Assembly (NCBI GenBank): GCA_002746305.1
Contig: NVWV01000008.1
Coordinates: 61,353-125,352 of the forward strand
Direction of reading: 5' to 3'
Length of the DNA stretch: 64,000 bases
DNA from: Bacteroidota bacterium
GTDB lineage: Bacteria > Bacteroidota > Bacteroidia > NS11-12g > UBA9320
The notes under the pieces are model-generated. The model had not been told where the DNA came from and made no database searches. It was given only the letters and a program-made list of their open reading frames with translations. Made by a program: the position numbers and the translations under genes. Each line of letters opens with the position of its first letter. Positions within the stretch are counted from its first letter, which is position 1. This document shows positions 35,517-43,838 of the stretch, piece by piece.

Positions 35517-35713
35517 GCACCGCTAAATCCATTGCATTTAATCCCTTTTACCTATTCAACCTTTTGCTGGCATACGAGCTAAACTCAAATGAACATATGC
35601 CAAATCACAATAGATCCCCATTCTGTGGCTTACCTGGAGCCTTAAGTATACTTACGTATATTTGTCTCTACCTCCACATTACTCGGAACTCCGTTTAGCT
35701 GTGCGTTAGCCCC
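35503..35713 (+). repeat. class C junction (about 190-bp repeat with TATATTTG box)
   Basis: From about 35525 to 35705 it matches 41420-41600 almost throughout (TTTTGCTGGCATACGAGCTA, ATGAACATATGCCAAATC). A perfect -7 box TATATTTG lies at 35657-35664. Ends GTTAGCCCC (35705-35713); no matching end was found behind the next gene. Confidence 0.75.
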
Positions 35714-35785
35714 AATTAATAAACAACACGAAATAATTAAGTTAATTACTTAAACTAAATTTTTAATAATTTAAGAATAACCACT

Positions 35786-36682
35786 ATGTGTACTTCATTT
35801 CTAGCTTTCAATTCAAAAACATTTGCTATTACAGGAAGGTCTCTTGATTACGACCAAGATACTGTATACAAATCTGCCCAATTTCCGGTTGGGCACCAGT
35901 TTAACTCCGTACTCAATAATGGAGTGAGTTGGCAGTCTCAATTAAGTCTTTTTACAATTGACTCAGTTGTTTCGGACAGTCCTTACCCAATTCCATTTGA
36001 AGGCATCAATTCTGCTGGACTTTCAATAAGTGGGAACTTGGCCAATTCAAGCTATCCTATAAATAATCCAGGTCCAACTATTTCGACCGATGATATGGTG
36101 AACTGGGTTCTCTCACAAGCCAGTACTATTAATGAAGCTGCTAGTTTATTAACCACTGTAAATATTGAGAGCCCCTGGAGCTATCATTATATAGTATTTG
36201 ACAAGTTTGGAAACAGTCTTGTTGTTGAATATGAAAACCAAACACCGGTTTCATACTTTAACAAATCCATGGCATTGACGAATAATCCTAATTTAAAGTA
36301 TCAACTGGAAAATCAAAACAATTATGCAAACATTAGAAATTGGTTTCCAAATGCTGTCCTTCCTGATTCAGGAGATCAATTTCACGGACAAGGCATGCTT
36401 GGTATTCCTGGTGATTGGATGTCGACTTCCAGATTTACAAAAGTAAATACTATGCTCGAATTTTCACTTAGTCATGTCACTGGAAATGATGATGCCATCT
36501 ACCTAAGTAAAAGAATTCTGGATTCGGCAAGCTTGATAAAAGGGATTGATTTAGGAAATAGTGAAACTGGAAATCCAATTTACACTCAAGTTCAAATAGT
36601 TAAAGACCTAGTAAATAGTGTTGTCTATTGGAGGATTTATGATGCAGAGACATGGAATATTGTTAATATTCAATGGACATAG
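35786..36682 (+). CDS. choloylglycine hydrolase-like linear amide C-N hydrolase
   Basis: 298 residues starting MCTSFLAFN: removal of Met exposes C2, the nucleophile of the Ntn choloylglycine/penicillin V acylase family. GRSLDYD (R and D of the active site), GINSAGLSISG and NNPNLKYQL fit the family. No signal peptide, so cytoplasmic. Its real substrate may be a bile-salt-like or N-acyl compound. Third member of this clan in the array (also 17644 and 31594). Confidence 0.82.
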   Translation: MCTSFLAFNSKTFAITGRSLDYDQDTVYKSAQFPVGHQFNSVLNNGVSWQSQLSLFTIDSVVSDSPYPIPFEGINSAGLSISGNLANSSYPINNPGPTISTDDMVNWVLSQASTINEAASLLTTVNIESPWSYHYIVFDKFGNSLVVEYENQTPVSYFNKSMALTNNPNLKYQLENQNNYANIRNWFPNAVLPDSGDQFHGQGMLGIPGDWMSTSRFTKVNTMLEFSLSHVTGNDDAIYLSKRILDSASLIKGIDLGNSETGNPIYTQVQIVKDLVNSVVYWRIYDAETWNIVNIQWT

Positions 36683-36907
36683 ATTTTTTGATTATTCGGT
36701 AAATATTATTATTAAACAATTAGGATAAAGTACCAAACCCAAAGTTGGTGCATCTTAACAAAGTCCGCCAAATAGAATATTAGGGAATAGCCAAATGTGC
36801 TACTTTGGGCTACCTCACTTTCGCAGAGTTTCTGTGAAGTAACGAGTGTAAAACCCAAAAACAAGTATATTTAAGCCATTACTATTCTTATACTAACCGT
36901 TATCTAC
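36683..36907 (+). repeat. class A junction, 225 bp
   Basis: Left end not conserved beyond AAC-like sequence. Holds the variant block GCCAAATAGAATATTAGGGA at 36767-36814 and AAGTAACGAGTGTAAAACCC. Ends GTTATCTAC (36899-36907), exact complement of 38559-38567. Confidence 0.8.
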
Positions 36908-36911
36908 AAGT

Positions 36912-37502
36912 ATGAAAAACTTCAAACTATATATTAACCGTAATGACAAAATGACTTCTGATGAATGGTCAATGCTAAACAGCTTAGTAGATTCTCAAGA
37001 TTTTAAAAAAGGTGAATTAATTGTCAGAAAAAACGAACGGTTTGACAAAGAGATTTTTATAGAAAGGGGAGTTGTAAGAGGGTTTCTAATTGATGATGAA
37101 GGCAATGAGAAAAGTACCGCATTTTTTCAAGAATACGAATTCATGAGTACTTCCGCACTTAGAACTAAAGAAGAGAAGTCGTTGTATTATTATCAAGCAA
37201 TGTGCGATACAAGGTTGTTGTTTTTCAATTCCAAAAAATTAAAAGCGTTTTTATCTCAAAACAAGCACTTATCAAAAATAGGGAAACAAATCAAGGAAAA
37301 AGAAATTGATAGATTAAGCAACAGAGACGATTGCCTTTTACAGGTTAAAGCAAAGGATAAATATTTGAATTTTCTTAAATATTATCCAAACATAGAGCGT
37401 TACATTTCACAAAAACATATTGCCTCTTATATAGGAATTACACCTGTTTCTTTCAGTCGAATTAAAAAAAATTTGAAGTATAACAAAACTGTTATCAATT
37501 GA
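36912..37502 (+). CDS. Crp/Fnr-type regulator
   Basis: 196 residues. cNMP-binding-like barrel (about 20-110, KGELIVRKNERFDKEIFIERGVVRGF) and a C-terminal HTH (ISQKHIASYIGITPVSFSRIKKNL). A paralogue of 29017 by architecture. It heads a three-gene cassette (with 37565 and 38106), so regulator and targets travel together. Confidence 0.8.
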   Translation: MKNFKLYINRNDKMTSDEWSMLNSLVDSQDFKKGELIVRKNERFDKEIFIERGVVRGFLIDDEGNEKSTAFFQEYEFMSTSALRTKEEKSLYYYQAMCDTRLLFFNSKKLKAFLSQNKHLSKIGKQIKEKEIDRLSNRDDCLLQVKAKDKYLNFLKYYPNIERYISQKHIASYIGITPVSFSRIKKNLKYNKTVIN

Positions 37503-37564
37503 TAACAAGAATAGAAAAGGGTAGAGATAATTTTGTGTTTCTTAACATAAAAAATTATCAAAAG

Positions 37565-38101
37565 ATGAAAAAAATAACAAATTTCCTTTTCAATAATGGA
37601 AAATATAAAATCGCCATTCCGGTATTAATAGTTGGATTTATTCTACAAGCCATATTAATTGTTAAATATCTCCCTGAGTTTCTAATTTATTCAAATGGGG
37701 TAAAAAATCCAGACCAATTATTCTCTTATAATCTTGACTTTATTAAGAGTTTATACCAAACTTTAGGAGAATCAGGAAGGAGTTATTATGGTAAAATGTT
37801 AATTGTAGATTTTCTATATACTACTGTATCTGGATTGGGGTTTTCTTTATTGCTATCCGCCTTAGTAAAAAAGAAAAAATGGTACATCACTTTACCATTA
37901 TTTTTAATGGTTTCAGATATTCTAGAAAATATTTCACAACTAATTTTGATGAATCGCTTCCCGCACATCAGTTCTTTTGGAGTAAACATCTCTAGTATCT
38001 GCAGTACCGCAAAAATGTCACTCAGCTTAGTATGTATTTTATTAATACTGTTCTTTATAAGTAAGCACATTTTAGTTTCATTAAAAGATAGAAAAATGTA
38101 G
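37565..38101 (+). CDS. four-helix membrane protein, unknown function
   Basis: 178 residues from ATG 37565 (MKKITNFLFNNGKYKIAIPV); an upstream open frame from 37499 is not needed. Four membrane segments near 15-35, 80-100, 105-125 and 150-170. PHISSFGVNISSICSTAKM lies in the third loop. No family recognised. Middle gene of the regulator cassette; 62 bp after the regulator stop and 4 bp before the next ATG. Confidence 0.65.
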   Translation: MKKITNFLFNNGKYKIAIPVLIVGFILQAILIVKYLPEFLIYSNGVKNPDQLFSYNLDFIKSLYQTLGESGRSYYGKMLIVDFLYTTVSGLGFSLLLSALVKKKKWYITLPLFLMVSDILENISQLILMNRFPHISSFGVNISSICSTAKMSLSLVCILLILFFISKHILVSLKDRKM

Positions 38102-38105
38102 CAAA

Positions 38106-38531
38106 ATGAAAAGCCCAAACTACAAAGTAGGTTGGTTAGTAAAAAACCAACTTGCAGCACTTACACATTTTCATTCTAACATTACTCAAGAAGACATTCA
38201 AGGTGTTTTAAAAGAAACCCAAGACTTGATTAAGAATATAACAGAACCTTTTAGCATTATTATTGACAATCGCCTAGCTCCTATTAATCAGATTTATTCC
38301 TTAACTCAATTGCAAAGCAGCTCACCTGTTTTATCTCATCCACAATTGGAATACTTAATTATCATTAAACCCAACCACCTAACACTTACTGAAAAACATA
38401 AGCATATAGAAATTGCAAAAGGAGTAAAATTAGTTAACACTTCATCCATTAATACATCCACTGACTTCTTGTTAGAGAAAAACAAAACTTTGTCTTTAAA
38501 AAGTATAAACTTAGACCTATTCCCCAATTGA
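38106..38531 (+). CDS. small protein, SpoIIAA/STAS-like
   Basis: 141 residues. A pattern of short strands and helices (EPFSIIIDNRLAPINQI, LEYLIIIKPNH) fits a SpoIIAA/STAS-like alpha/beta fold; this is a guess from shape, no motif is decisive. Third gene of the cassette that begins with the Crp-type regulator. Confidence 0.5.
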   Translation: MKSPNYKVGWLVKNQLAALTHFHSNITQEDIQGVLKETQDLIKNITEPFSIIIDNRLAPINQIYSLTQLQSSSPVLSHPQLEYLIIIKPNHLTLTEKHKHIEIAKGVKLVNTSSINTSTDFLLEKNKTLSLKSINLDLFPN

Positions 38532-38558
38532 CTATAACGTCAATGCAAGACATAGCCA

Positions 38559-38769
38559 GTAGATAACAATAGCCATAGTTAATACGGATTTTGATACTTA
38601 GCCCAAATTTATAGCTTCTTACAAAGTCCGCCAAATAGAATATTAGGGAACAGCCAAATGTGCTACTTTGGGCTCCCTCGTTTTCAAAAAGCTTCTTTGA
38701 AGCAAAGAGTACAAGATTAAATTTATCGTATTTTAGATGCTACGTTTCATATACGGACCGTTGCCACAC
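38559..38769 (+). repeat. class A junction, 211 bp
   Basis: Left end GTAGATAAC (38559-38567) pairs with 36899-36907. Contains GCCAAATAGAATATTAGGGA at 38630-38677 and AAGCTTCTTTGAAGCAAAGAG. Right end GTTGCCACAC (38760-38769) pairs 9 of 10 with 39293-39302. Confidence 0.87.
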
Positions 38770-38775
38770 ATAAAA

Positions 38776-39288
38776 ATGAACCGAAAAAAGTGGATTAAAT
38801 ACATTTTGTTGACAGGATTCCTAATCCTTGTTGGGTACGCTTTTATTCTATTTCAATATGGCTCAATAGATTTCAAAGGAACTCTATCTACTAAATATCA
38901 CAAAATCGAAAATTCGACTGACCAAATTATTGAGACTAATTTTTTCAAACTAAAAACTCCCGAAAATTGGACACACCTATTTGGTGGATATGGAACTGAA
39001 GGAGATCCATTTGGCACTTTCCAAACCTGCAAAGGAGTAATTCATTATGAATATGGACATTGGGCTCCTACATATAATGAAGATGATGGTATTTACAGAT
39101 ATACAGTAGATAAGAAAACCATTAATCGGTTCCAAATCAATATTACTAAAAATGAAGAAGGAGAAATAGGAATTCATATTCCAATGCAAAACGAAATGAA
39201 GTCTTCATTTACTCTGTATTTGGACAAATCTGTCTCGAATAATTTCGATGAATTATTGAACGGAATAAAAGAACTTGAATTTAAATAA
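38776..39288 (+). CDS. membrane-anchored protein, unknown function
   Basis: 170 residues from ATG 38776 (MNRKKWIKYILLTGFLILVG); the longer frame from 38737 lies in the repeat. One N-terminal membrane helix (about 8-30) then a soluble domain with HKIENSTDQIIETNFFKLKTPENW and YGHWAPTYNEDDGIY. Likely exposed to the periplasm. One-gene cassette with 9/10 complementary ends. Confidence 0.65.
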   Translation: MNRKKWIKYILLTGFLILVGYAFILFQYGSIDFKGTLSTKYHKIENSTDQIIETNFFKLKTPENWTHLFGGYGTEGDPFGTFQTCKGVIHYEYGHWAPTYNEDDGIYRYTVDKKTINRFQINITKNEEGEIGIHIPMQNEMKSSFTLYLDKSVSNNFDELLNGIKELEFK

Positions 39289-39292
39289 AAAC

Positions 39293-39443
39293 GTGTGGTA
39301 ACACTGTATATAGCAAATAGAGCGTTCGGTAGTTTATGAAAGGTCTCAGCTATACAAACCCCTCCAACCTATTTATGCTTATTTTCGAGACCTGCGACTG
39401 GGTAAAGGGAATTGGGGAAATCCCGTAAATCTAGTTGGTGTGC
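39293..39443 (+). repeat. class B junction, 151 bp
   Basis: Left end GTGTGGTAAC (39293-39302) pairs with 38760-38769, then CACTGTATATAGCAAATAG as at 44.68 and 54.44 kb. Class B core at 39371-39393 (ATTTATGCTTATTTTCGAGA). Ends CTAGTTGGTGTGC; GTTGGTGTGC (39434-39443) pairs 7 of 10 with 41273-41282. Confidence 0.82.
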
Positions 39444-39566
39444 ACTGCATTCCGCCATAAAGTCACAATCTTCCTGCGGCTACGTCGTTTACCCAAAGCA
39501 ACACTGGCATACATTTGAACAAATCCGTTATAAATCTTTCATTTCGAATAAGTTTTAGCATATTTG

Positions 39567-39655
39567 CACGCAAGGCTAATTTTGAAACGTCACGCAAGGC
39601 TAATTTTCATTCGACACGAAAGGCTAATTACAGTACATCTAGCTAGGCTAATTTT
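39567..39655 (+). promoter_or_regulatory. four direct repeats spaced exactly 24 bp before the Fic gene
   Basis: AGGCTAAT occurs at 39573-39580, 39597-39604, 39621-39628 and 39645-39652, always 24 bases apart. Copies 1 and 2 share CACGCAAGGCTAATTTT. The distance to the Fic ATG is 50 bases. Regular phasing suggests a protein that stacks along the DNA, plausibly the Fic protein's own N-terminal DNA-binding domain acting as an autorepressor. Confidence 0.75.
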
Positions 39656-39701
39656 GACAAAAAATAGAACTGCAATTAAATAAAAAACAGCATTTATTCA
39701 T

Positions 39702-41258
39702 ATGGCTACACCAGGAGAAAAACTTGCAGCATCACTTCAGATTCTTCGCAAAATTCAAGAAGAACAAAACATTGTAGCAATAAAAACATCTGAAATAAAC
39801 AGAACACATCGCGAACGACTTACCAAAAATGGATTTTTAAAAGAAGTCGCCAAAGGTTGGTATATCGCAGCAAATCCAAATGAGAATTTAGGGGATAGTA
39901 CTTCTTGGTACACATCATACTGGCAGTTTTGTTCAAGATATTTAAAAGATAAATATAACAATGGTTATTGTATTTCTGCAGAGCAATCAATATTAATACA
40001 CTCAGGAAATAACGCAGTTCCAAGTCAATTAATTATTCGTAGCCCTAAAGCACCAAATAAGAACATCCCCCTTTTACATAACACCTCATTGTTTGAAATG
40101 AAATCTCCGTTACCAAATACAGCCGAGATAATACAAGTAGACGGAATCAGAATATTAACTATTACTTCTGCTTTAATTAATTGTTCACCAACAATGTTTG
40201 AAAAAAATCCGACTGACATGAGGACTATTTTAGCATTAATACCTGACTCATCTGAATTACTTAAACAACTATTAGATGGCTCACATTCGGTAATTGCAGG
40301 CAGATTAGCTGGAGCATTTCGAAATATTGGCCAATTACGAATAGCTGACGAAATTGTATCTACAATGAAAATGGCAGATTTCAATGTGAGAGAAATAGAC
40401 CCTTTTGAAAACAAACTATCGATTAAACTATCCTTTAGAGAAAAATCACCATATGCAAATAGAATAAAACTCATGTGGGAAGAATACAGAAAAGTAGTAA
40501 TCCAAAATTTTCCTGATGGTCCAGGACTTGCCAAAAATCACGAAGAATATTTAAACTCTGTGGACCAAATATATCTGACTGATGCATACCATTCTTTATC
40601 TATTGAAAGGTATACTGTATCTGTGAACCTAATTGAAAAAGTAAGAAGTGGCAATTGGAATATCGAAGAAAATAACGAAGATAAAAATCAACGAGATGCA
40701 ATGGCTGCCAGAGGTTATTGGCAAGCCACCCAATCAATAAAAAGTAGTATTAAAAAAATTCTAAGTGGTGCCAATTCAGGGACCGTTGCGGACCAGGATC
40801 ATACTAAATGGTACCAAGAATTATTTGCTCCTAGTATTACAGTCGGGATTTTAAAGGTATCAGATTTGGCTGGATACAGAACAAATCAAGTATACATCTC
40901 ACAATCACAACATGTTCCGCTGAATAAAGATGCAGTAAGAGTCGCAATGCCAATCCTTTTCGAATTATTGGAAAACGAAAGTAATGCAGGAGTTCGGGCT
41001 GTACTTGGTCATTTTATCTTTGTATATATTCATCCTTACATGGATGGCAATGGAAGAATGGCTAGATTTTTAATGAATTTAATGCTTGCATCCGGTGGAT
41101 ATCCTTGGACAGTAATTCCAGTCGAAGAACGCAAAACATATATGAATTCATTGGAAAAAGCAAGTATTGAAGGAGATATTGAATCATTCACTATTTTTAT
41201 TTCCAATTTAGTTAGAGAGAGTCTTAAAGGAACTCCAATTGCGAAATTAAAAAAATAA
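39702..41258 (+). CDS. Fic/DOC family protein with AbiEi-like winged-helix N terminus
   Basis: 518 residues. The Fic motif HPYMDGNGRMARF (about 444-456) with catalytic His and the phosphate-binding GNGR loop predicts AMP or other nucleotide transfer to a protein. Residues about 1-60 (RERLTKNGFLKEVAKGWYIAA) resemble the winged-helix part of AbiEi-type antitoxins; residues 60-240 resemble the rest of that fold. I see no clear inhibitory (S/T)xxxE(G/N) helix on inspection. It may be a toxin-antitoxin fusion or autoregulated modifier; the phased repeats upstream fit autoregulation. Confidence 0.82.
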   Translation: MATPGEKLAASLQILRKIQEEQNIVAIKTSEINRTHRERLTKNGFLKEVAKGWYIAANPNENLGDSTSWYTSYWQFCSRYLKDKYNNGYCISAEQSILIHSGNNAVPSQLIIRSPKAPNKNIPLLHNTSLFEMKSPLPNTAEIIQVDGIRILTITSALINCSPTMFEKNPTDMRTILALIPDSSELLKQLLDGSHSVIAGRLAGAFRNIGQLRIADEIVSTMKMADFNVREIDPFENKLSIKLSFREKSPYANRIKLMWEEYRKVVIQNFPDGPGLAKNHEEYLNSVDQIYLTDAYHSLSIERYTVSVNLIEKVRSGNWNIEENNEDKNQRDAMAARGYWQATQSIKSSIKKILSGANSGTVADQDHTKWYQELFAPSITVGILKVSDLAGYRTNQVYISQSQHVPLNKDAVRVAMPILFELLENESNAGVRAVLGHFIFVYIHPYMDGNGRMARFLMNLMLASGGYPWTVIPVEERKTYMNSLEKASIEGDIESFTIFISNLVRESLKGTPIAKLKK

Positions 41259-41272
41259 CAATTTAAAAAAAC

Positions 41273-41600
41273 GTATGCCAACAATGGCTAAAAGTCATTG
41301 CTTGCTCCTATTGCATCTGAAAATTTCTGCAGAATTTTCAGTTTCAGGTGTACTTGCAAAGTTAAGTGCTAACCCACGCAACTACTCATAGCTGAGACCG
41401 TTCAGTGAAACTCACAGCTATGCCCATTACATTTAATCCCTTTATTACCTATTCAACCTTTTGCTGGCATACGAGCTAAACTCAAATGAACATATGCCAA
41501 ATCGCAATGGATCCCCATTCTGTTGCTTACCTAGAGCCTTAATATACTTGCGTATATTTGTCTTTATCGCCACATAAGTTGCGAACTCCGTTTAGCGGGT
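41273..41600 (+). repeat. junction behind the Fic gene joined to a second class C repeat
   Basis: Left end GTATGCCAAC (41273-41282). A hairpin CTGAAAATTTCTGCAGAATTTTCAG is central (about 41319-41343). GTTCAGTGAAACTC at 41400 begins another unit without a gene, then 41420-41600 repeats 35525-35705, with TATATTTG at 41553-41560. No GTT core directly precedes the next gene. Confidence 0.75.
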
Positions 41601-41631
41601 CTTTGTGTTTAATTAAGAACAAAAAACTAAT

Positions 41632-42111
41632 ATGATAAATGTAAAAGGAGAAGCAATTATTGATAAAAAAATTGAAGATGTTTGGGAAATCATGGGAAAT
41701 CAATTCGCAAAGGTCCACGTTTGGTGTTCTAATTTCAAAACTTCGAAACCTGGGGGGCCATCAAAGTTTTCTGGATTGAATTATTCTCATCGAGACACGA
41801 CTACTAACAGAGGACAAACGATTCAAGAATTAGATAAATTTGATCCTGACAAGTACATCCTATCTTATCATATAAGCAAAGGCATTCCTCCTATAGCTAA
41901 AACAGCAATTGGCAATTGGTCTCTTAAAAGTTTAGGAGAAAATAAAACAACGGTTATCATAGAGTTTGAGGTAGATCCAAAGAACTTTATAGTTTCTCTT
42001 CTTACTCCGATTATAAAGAAAAAACTTAGTACGGCTGCACGTGAAATTGCGGAAGAATTAAAATACTATCTTGAGAATGATAAACCACATCCGAGGAAAG
42101 AAGCCTTATAG
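41632..42111 (+). CDS. SRPBCC (START-like) family protein, copy 1
   Basis: 159 residues. Starts NVKGEAIIDKKIEDVWEIMG, typical of polyketide-cyclase/START-like helix-grip folds that bind hydrophobic ligands; TTVIIEFEVDP is a conserved strand. No catalytic residue is evident. Forms a two-gene unit with the paralogue 76 bp downstream. Cytoplasmic, ligand unknown. Confidence 0.75.
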   Translation: MINVKGEAIIDKKIEDVWEIMGNQFAKVHVWCSNFKTSKPGGPSKFSGLNYSHRDTTTNRGQTIQELDKFDPDKYILSYHISKGIPPIAKTAIGNWSLKSLGENKTTVIIEFEVDPKNFIVSLLTPIIKKKLSTAAREIAEELKYYLENDKPHPRKEAL

Positions 42112-42187
42112 TTTCAAATAACTAACCAAATTAAATAGGCCATTATCTACTTATAGTCAATAACTTATTAATTTAAAATCGATAAAA

Positions 42188-42715
42188 ATGGGAAAATTAG
42201 ATATAAAAGAATCAATTGAAATTAATACAACTGCTGAAAAAGCATGGAAAATTATCGGACCAAACTTTCTTGATATTGCAGCGTGGGGACCAGGCGTAAA
42301 TAAATCTTGGAACAACGATTCTGTTTCTACGACTTTTGAAGGAGCACCTGCAGGCGGTCGATTTTGTGACCTTGGTAAATTCGGAAAGGCAGACGAACGA
42401 ATAGTACATTATGACCAAGAACAAAAAGAGATTACTTGGTCTGCAGAGATTGATAAAATGCCGAGTTTTTTAAAAGGTCTTCAAAATGCTTTAAAAGTTG
42501 AAAGAATAAGCGAAAATTCTTGTCGAGTATCGACAAATATTACTGCGGATTTAATAGGTTTAAAGGGCGTACTTTTAGGTATTCCCATCAAGAATAATTT
42601 CACAAAACTTCTTAAAGTATTTGTGAAAGATTGGAAAATTTATGCAGAAACAGGAGAAGTGTCTGAATCCAAAAAAAGAGAGCTTGCTAAGCTCGAAAAA
42701 AAAACAAAGAACTAA
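42188..42715 (+). CDS. SRPBCC (START-like) family protein, copy 2
   Basis: 175 residues, paralogous to the previous gene (DIKESIEINTTAEKAWKIIGPNFLDIAAWGPGVNKSWN; KEITWSAEI). The C terminus is Lys/Glu rich. The pair may heterodimerise or be duplicates. Its cassette ends at GTACATAAC (42719-42727), without a matching start before 41632. Confidence 0.75.
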   Translation: MGKLDIKESIEINTTAEKAWKIIGPNFLDIAAWGPGVNKSWNNDSVSTTFEGAPAGGRFCDLGKFGKADERIVHYDQEQKEITWSAEIDKMPSFLKGLQNALKVERISENSCRVSTNITADLIGLKGVLLGIPIKNNFTKLLKVFVKDWKIYAETGEVSESKKRELAKLEKKTKN

Positions 42716-42718
42716 ACA

Positions 42719-42771
42719 GTACATAACACCCTGCGGGATGCTACGATACCATACACAAACCGTTAACTGCA
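42719..42771 (+). repeat. compact junction, 53 bp
   Basis: GTACATAAC at the left, central hairpin ACCCTGCGGGAT like that at 32.95 kb, and right end GTTAACTGC (42762-42770). The left arm lacks the AATGTATATG part, so it is truncated relative to 32913-32983. Confidence 0.7.
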
Positions 42772-42805
42772 ACCTGAACAAGCAATTTCCGTAAATTTCT
42801 ATGAA

Positions 42806-43687
42806 ATGAATAGAAAAATATTTTTAAAATCGTTGGCATTATTACCATTAATAGGTTCTACTATGAATTTAAAAGATTTAAATAAAATGACTTCATCAAT
42901 GAATAACACAGATAAAATGCCTGTATTATTCATTGGACATGGAAGCCCAATGAATGCAATTGAAGAAAATGAATTTGTTGCTGGATTTAGAAAAATTGGC
43001 GAAGAAATAACAAAGCCAAATGCCATTCTTTGCATTTCTGCCCATTGGGAAACGAAAGGAACATTTGTAACATCAATGCAAAATCCACCAACCATTCACG
43101 ACTTTGGTGGTTTTCCTCAAGAGTTATTCGATGTTCAATATCCCGCACCCGGAAATCCAGAACTGGCAAAAGAAACAAAGAATCTAATCACCAAAACAGA
43201 GGTTGGTTTGGACGATAAATGGGGACTTGATCACGGAGCGTGGAGCGTTATAAAACATCTGTACCCAAATGCAGATATTCCTGTTATACAAATGAGTATA
43301 GACTATACCCAACCTGCTCGTTATCATTATGAGCTTGCAAAGGAAATAAGTAGTCTTCGTCAAAAAGGTGTGCTGATTATTGGAAGTGGAAATATGGTCC
43401 ATAACCTACGAATGGTCGCTTGGAACAAACTCAATGAAGAATTCGCTTTTGATTGGGCAACTGAAGCAAACGAAAAAATGAAAAGGCATATTTTAAGTGG
43501 GGATTTTCAACCTTTGATTGATTTTAAATCTCAAGGAAAAGCCTTTAACTTGGCTATTCCTACACCAGAACATTATTTACCATTGCTCTACACCTTGGCT
43601 TTGAAAGAAGAAAACGAAGAAGTAACCTTGTTTAATGATAAGCCTGTTGGAGGTTCGTTGACAATGACTTCTGTGAAGTTTGAATAA
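42806..43687 (+). CDS. ygiD: DODA-type extradiol dioxygenase (YgiD-like)
   Basis: 293 residues. N-terminal MNRKIFLKSLALLPLIG could be a signal, then MPVLFIGHGSPMNAI (metal-binding His), CISAHWE (second His), and SDH-like GLDHGAWSVIKHLYP with a third His and Asp. This is the class III extradiol/4,5-DOPA dioxygenase fold, using iron to open aromatic rings. A real metabolic enzyme inside the array, much larger than most cassette genes. Ends match weakly (GTTAACTGC against GCAGCTAGC at 43698). Confidence 0.85.
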   Translation: MNRKIFLKSLALLPLIGSTMNLKDLNKMTSSMNNTDKMPVLFIGHGSPMNAIEENEFVAGFRKIGEEITKPNAILCISAHWETKGTFVTSMQNPPTIHDFGGFPQELFDVQYPAPGNPELAKETKNLITKTEVGLDDKWGLDHGAWSVIKHLYPNADIPVIQMSIDYTQPARYHYELAKEISSLRQKGVLIIGSGNMVHNLRMVAWNKLNEEFAFDWATEANEKMKRHILSGDFQPLIDFKSQGKAFNLAIPTPEHYLPLLYTLALKEENEEVTLFNDKPVGGSLTMTSVKFE

Positions 43688-43697
43688 AGTAAATACA

Positions 43698-43823
43698 GCA
43701 GCTAGCTCTGCATATAGTAAATAGAGCGTTCTGCTCATTGAAGCTTCGGGAAGCAACGAGTGTAAGATTAAAAGTTTATCGTACTTTTATACGCTACGTT
43801 TCAGATACAGACCGGTATGCAAG
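43698..43823 (+). repeat. class A junction, 126 bp
   Basis: Left end GCAGCTAGC is a decayed copy of the expected complement of GTTAACTGC. Contains GTTCTGCTCATTGAAGCTTCGG and CTACGTTTCAGATACAG. Right end GGTATGCAAG (43814-43823). Confidence 0.65.
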
Positions 43824-43838
43824 TAAAAAGCTAAACAA

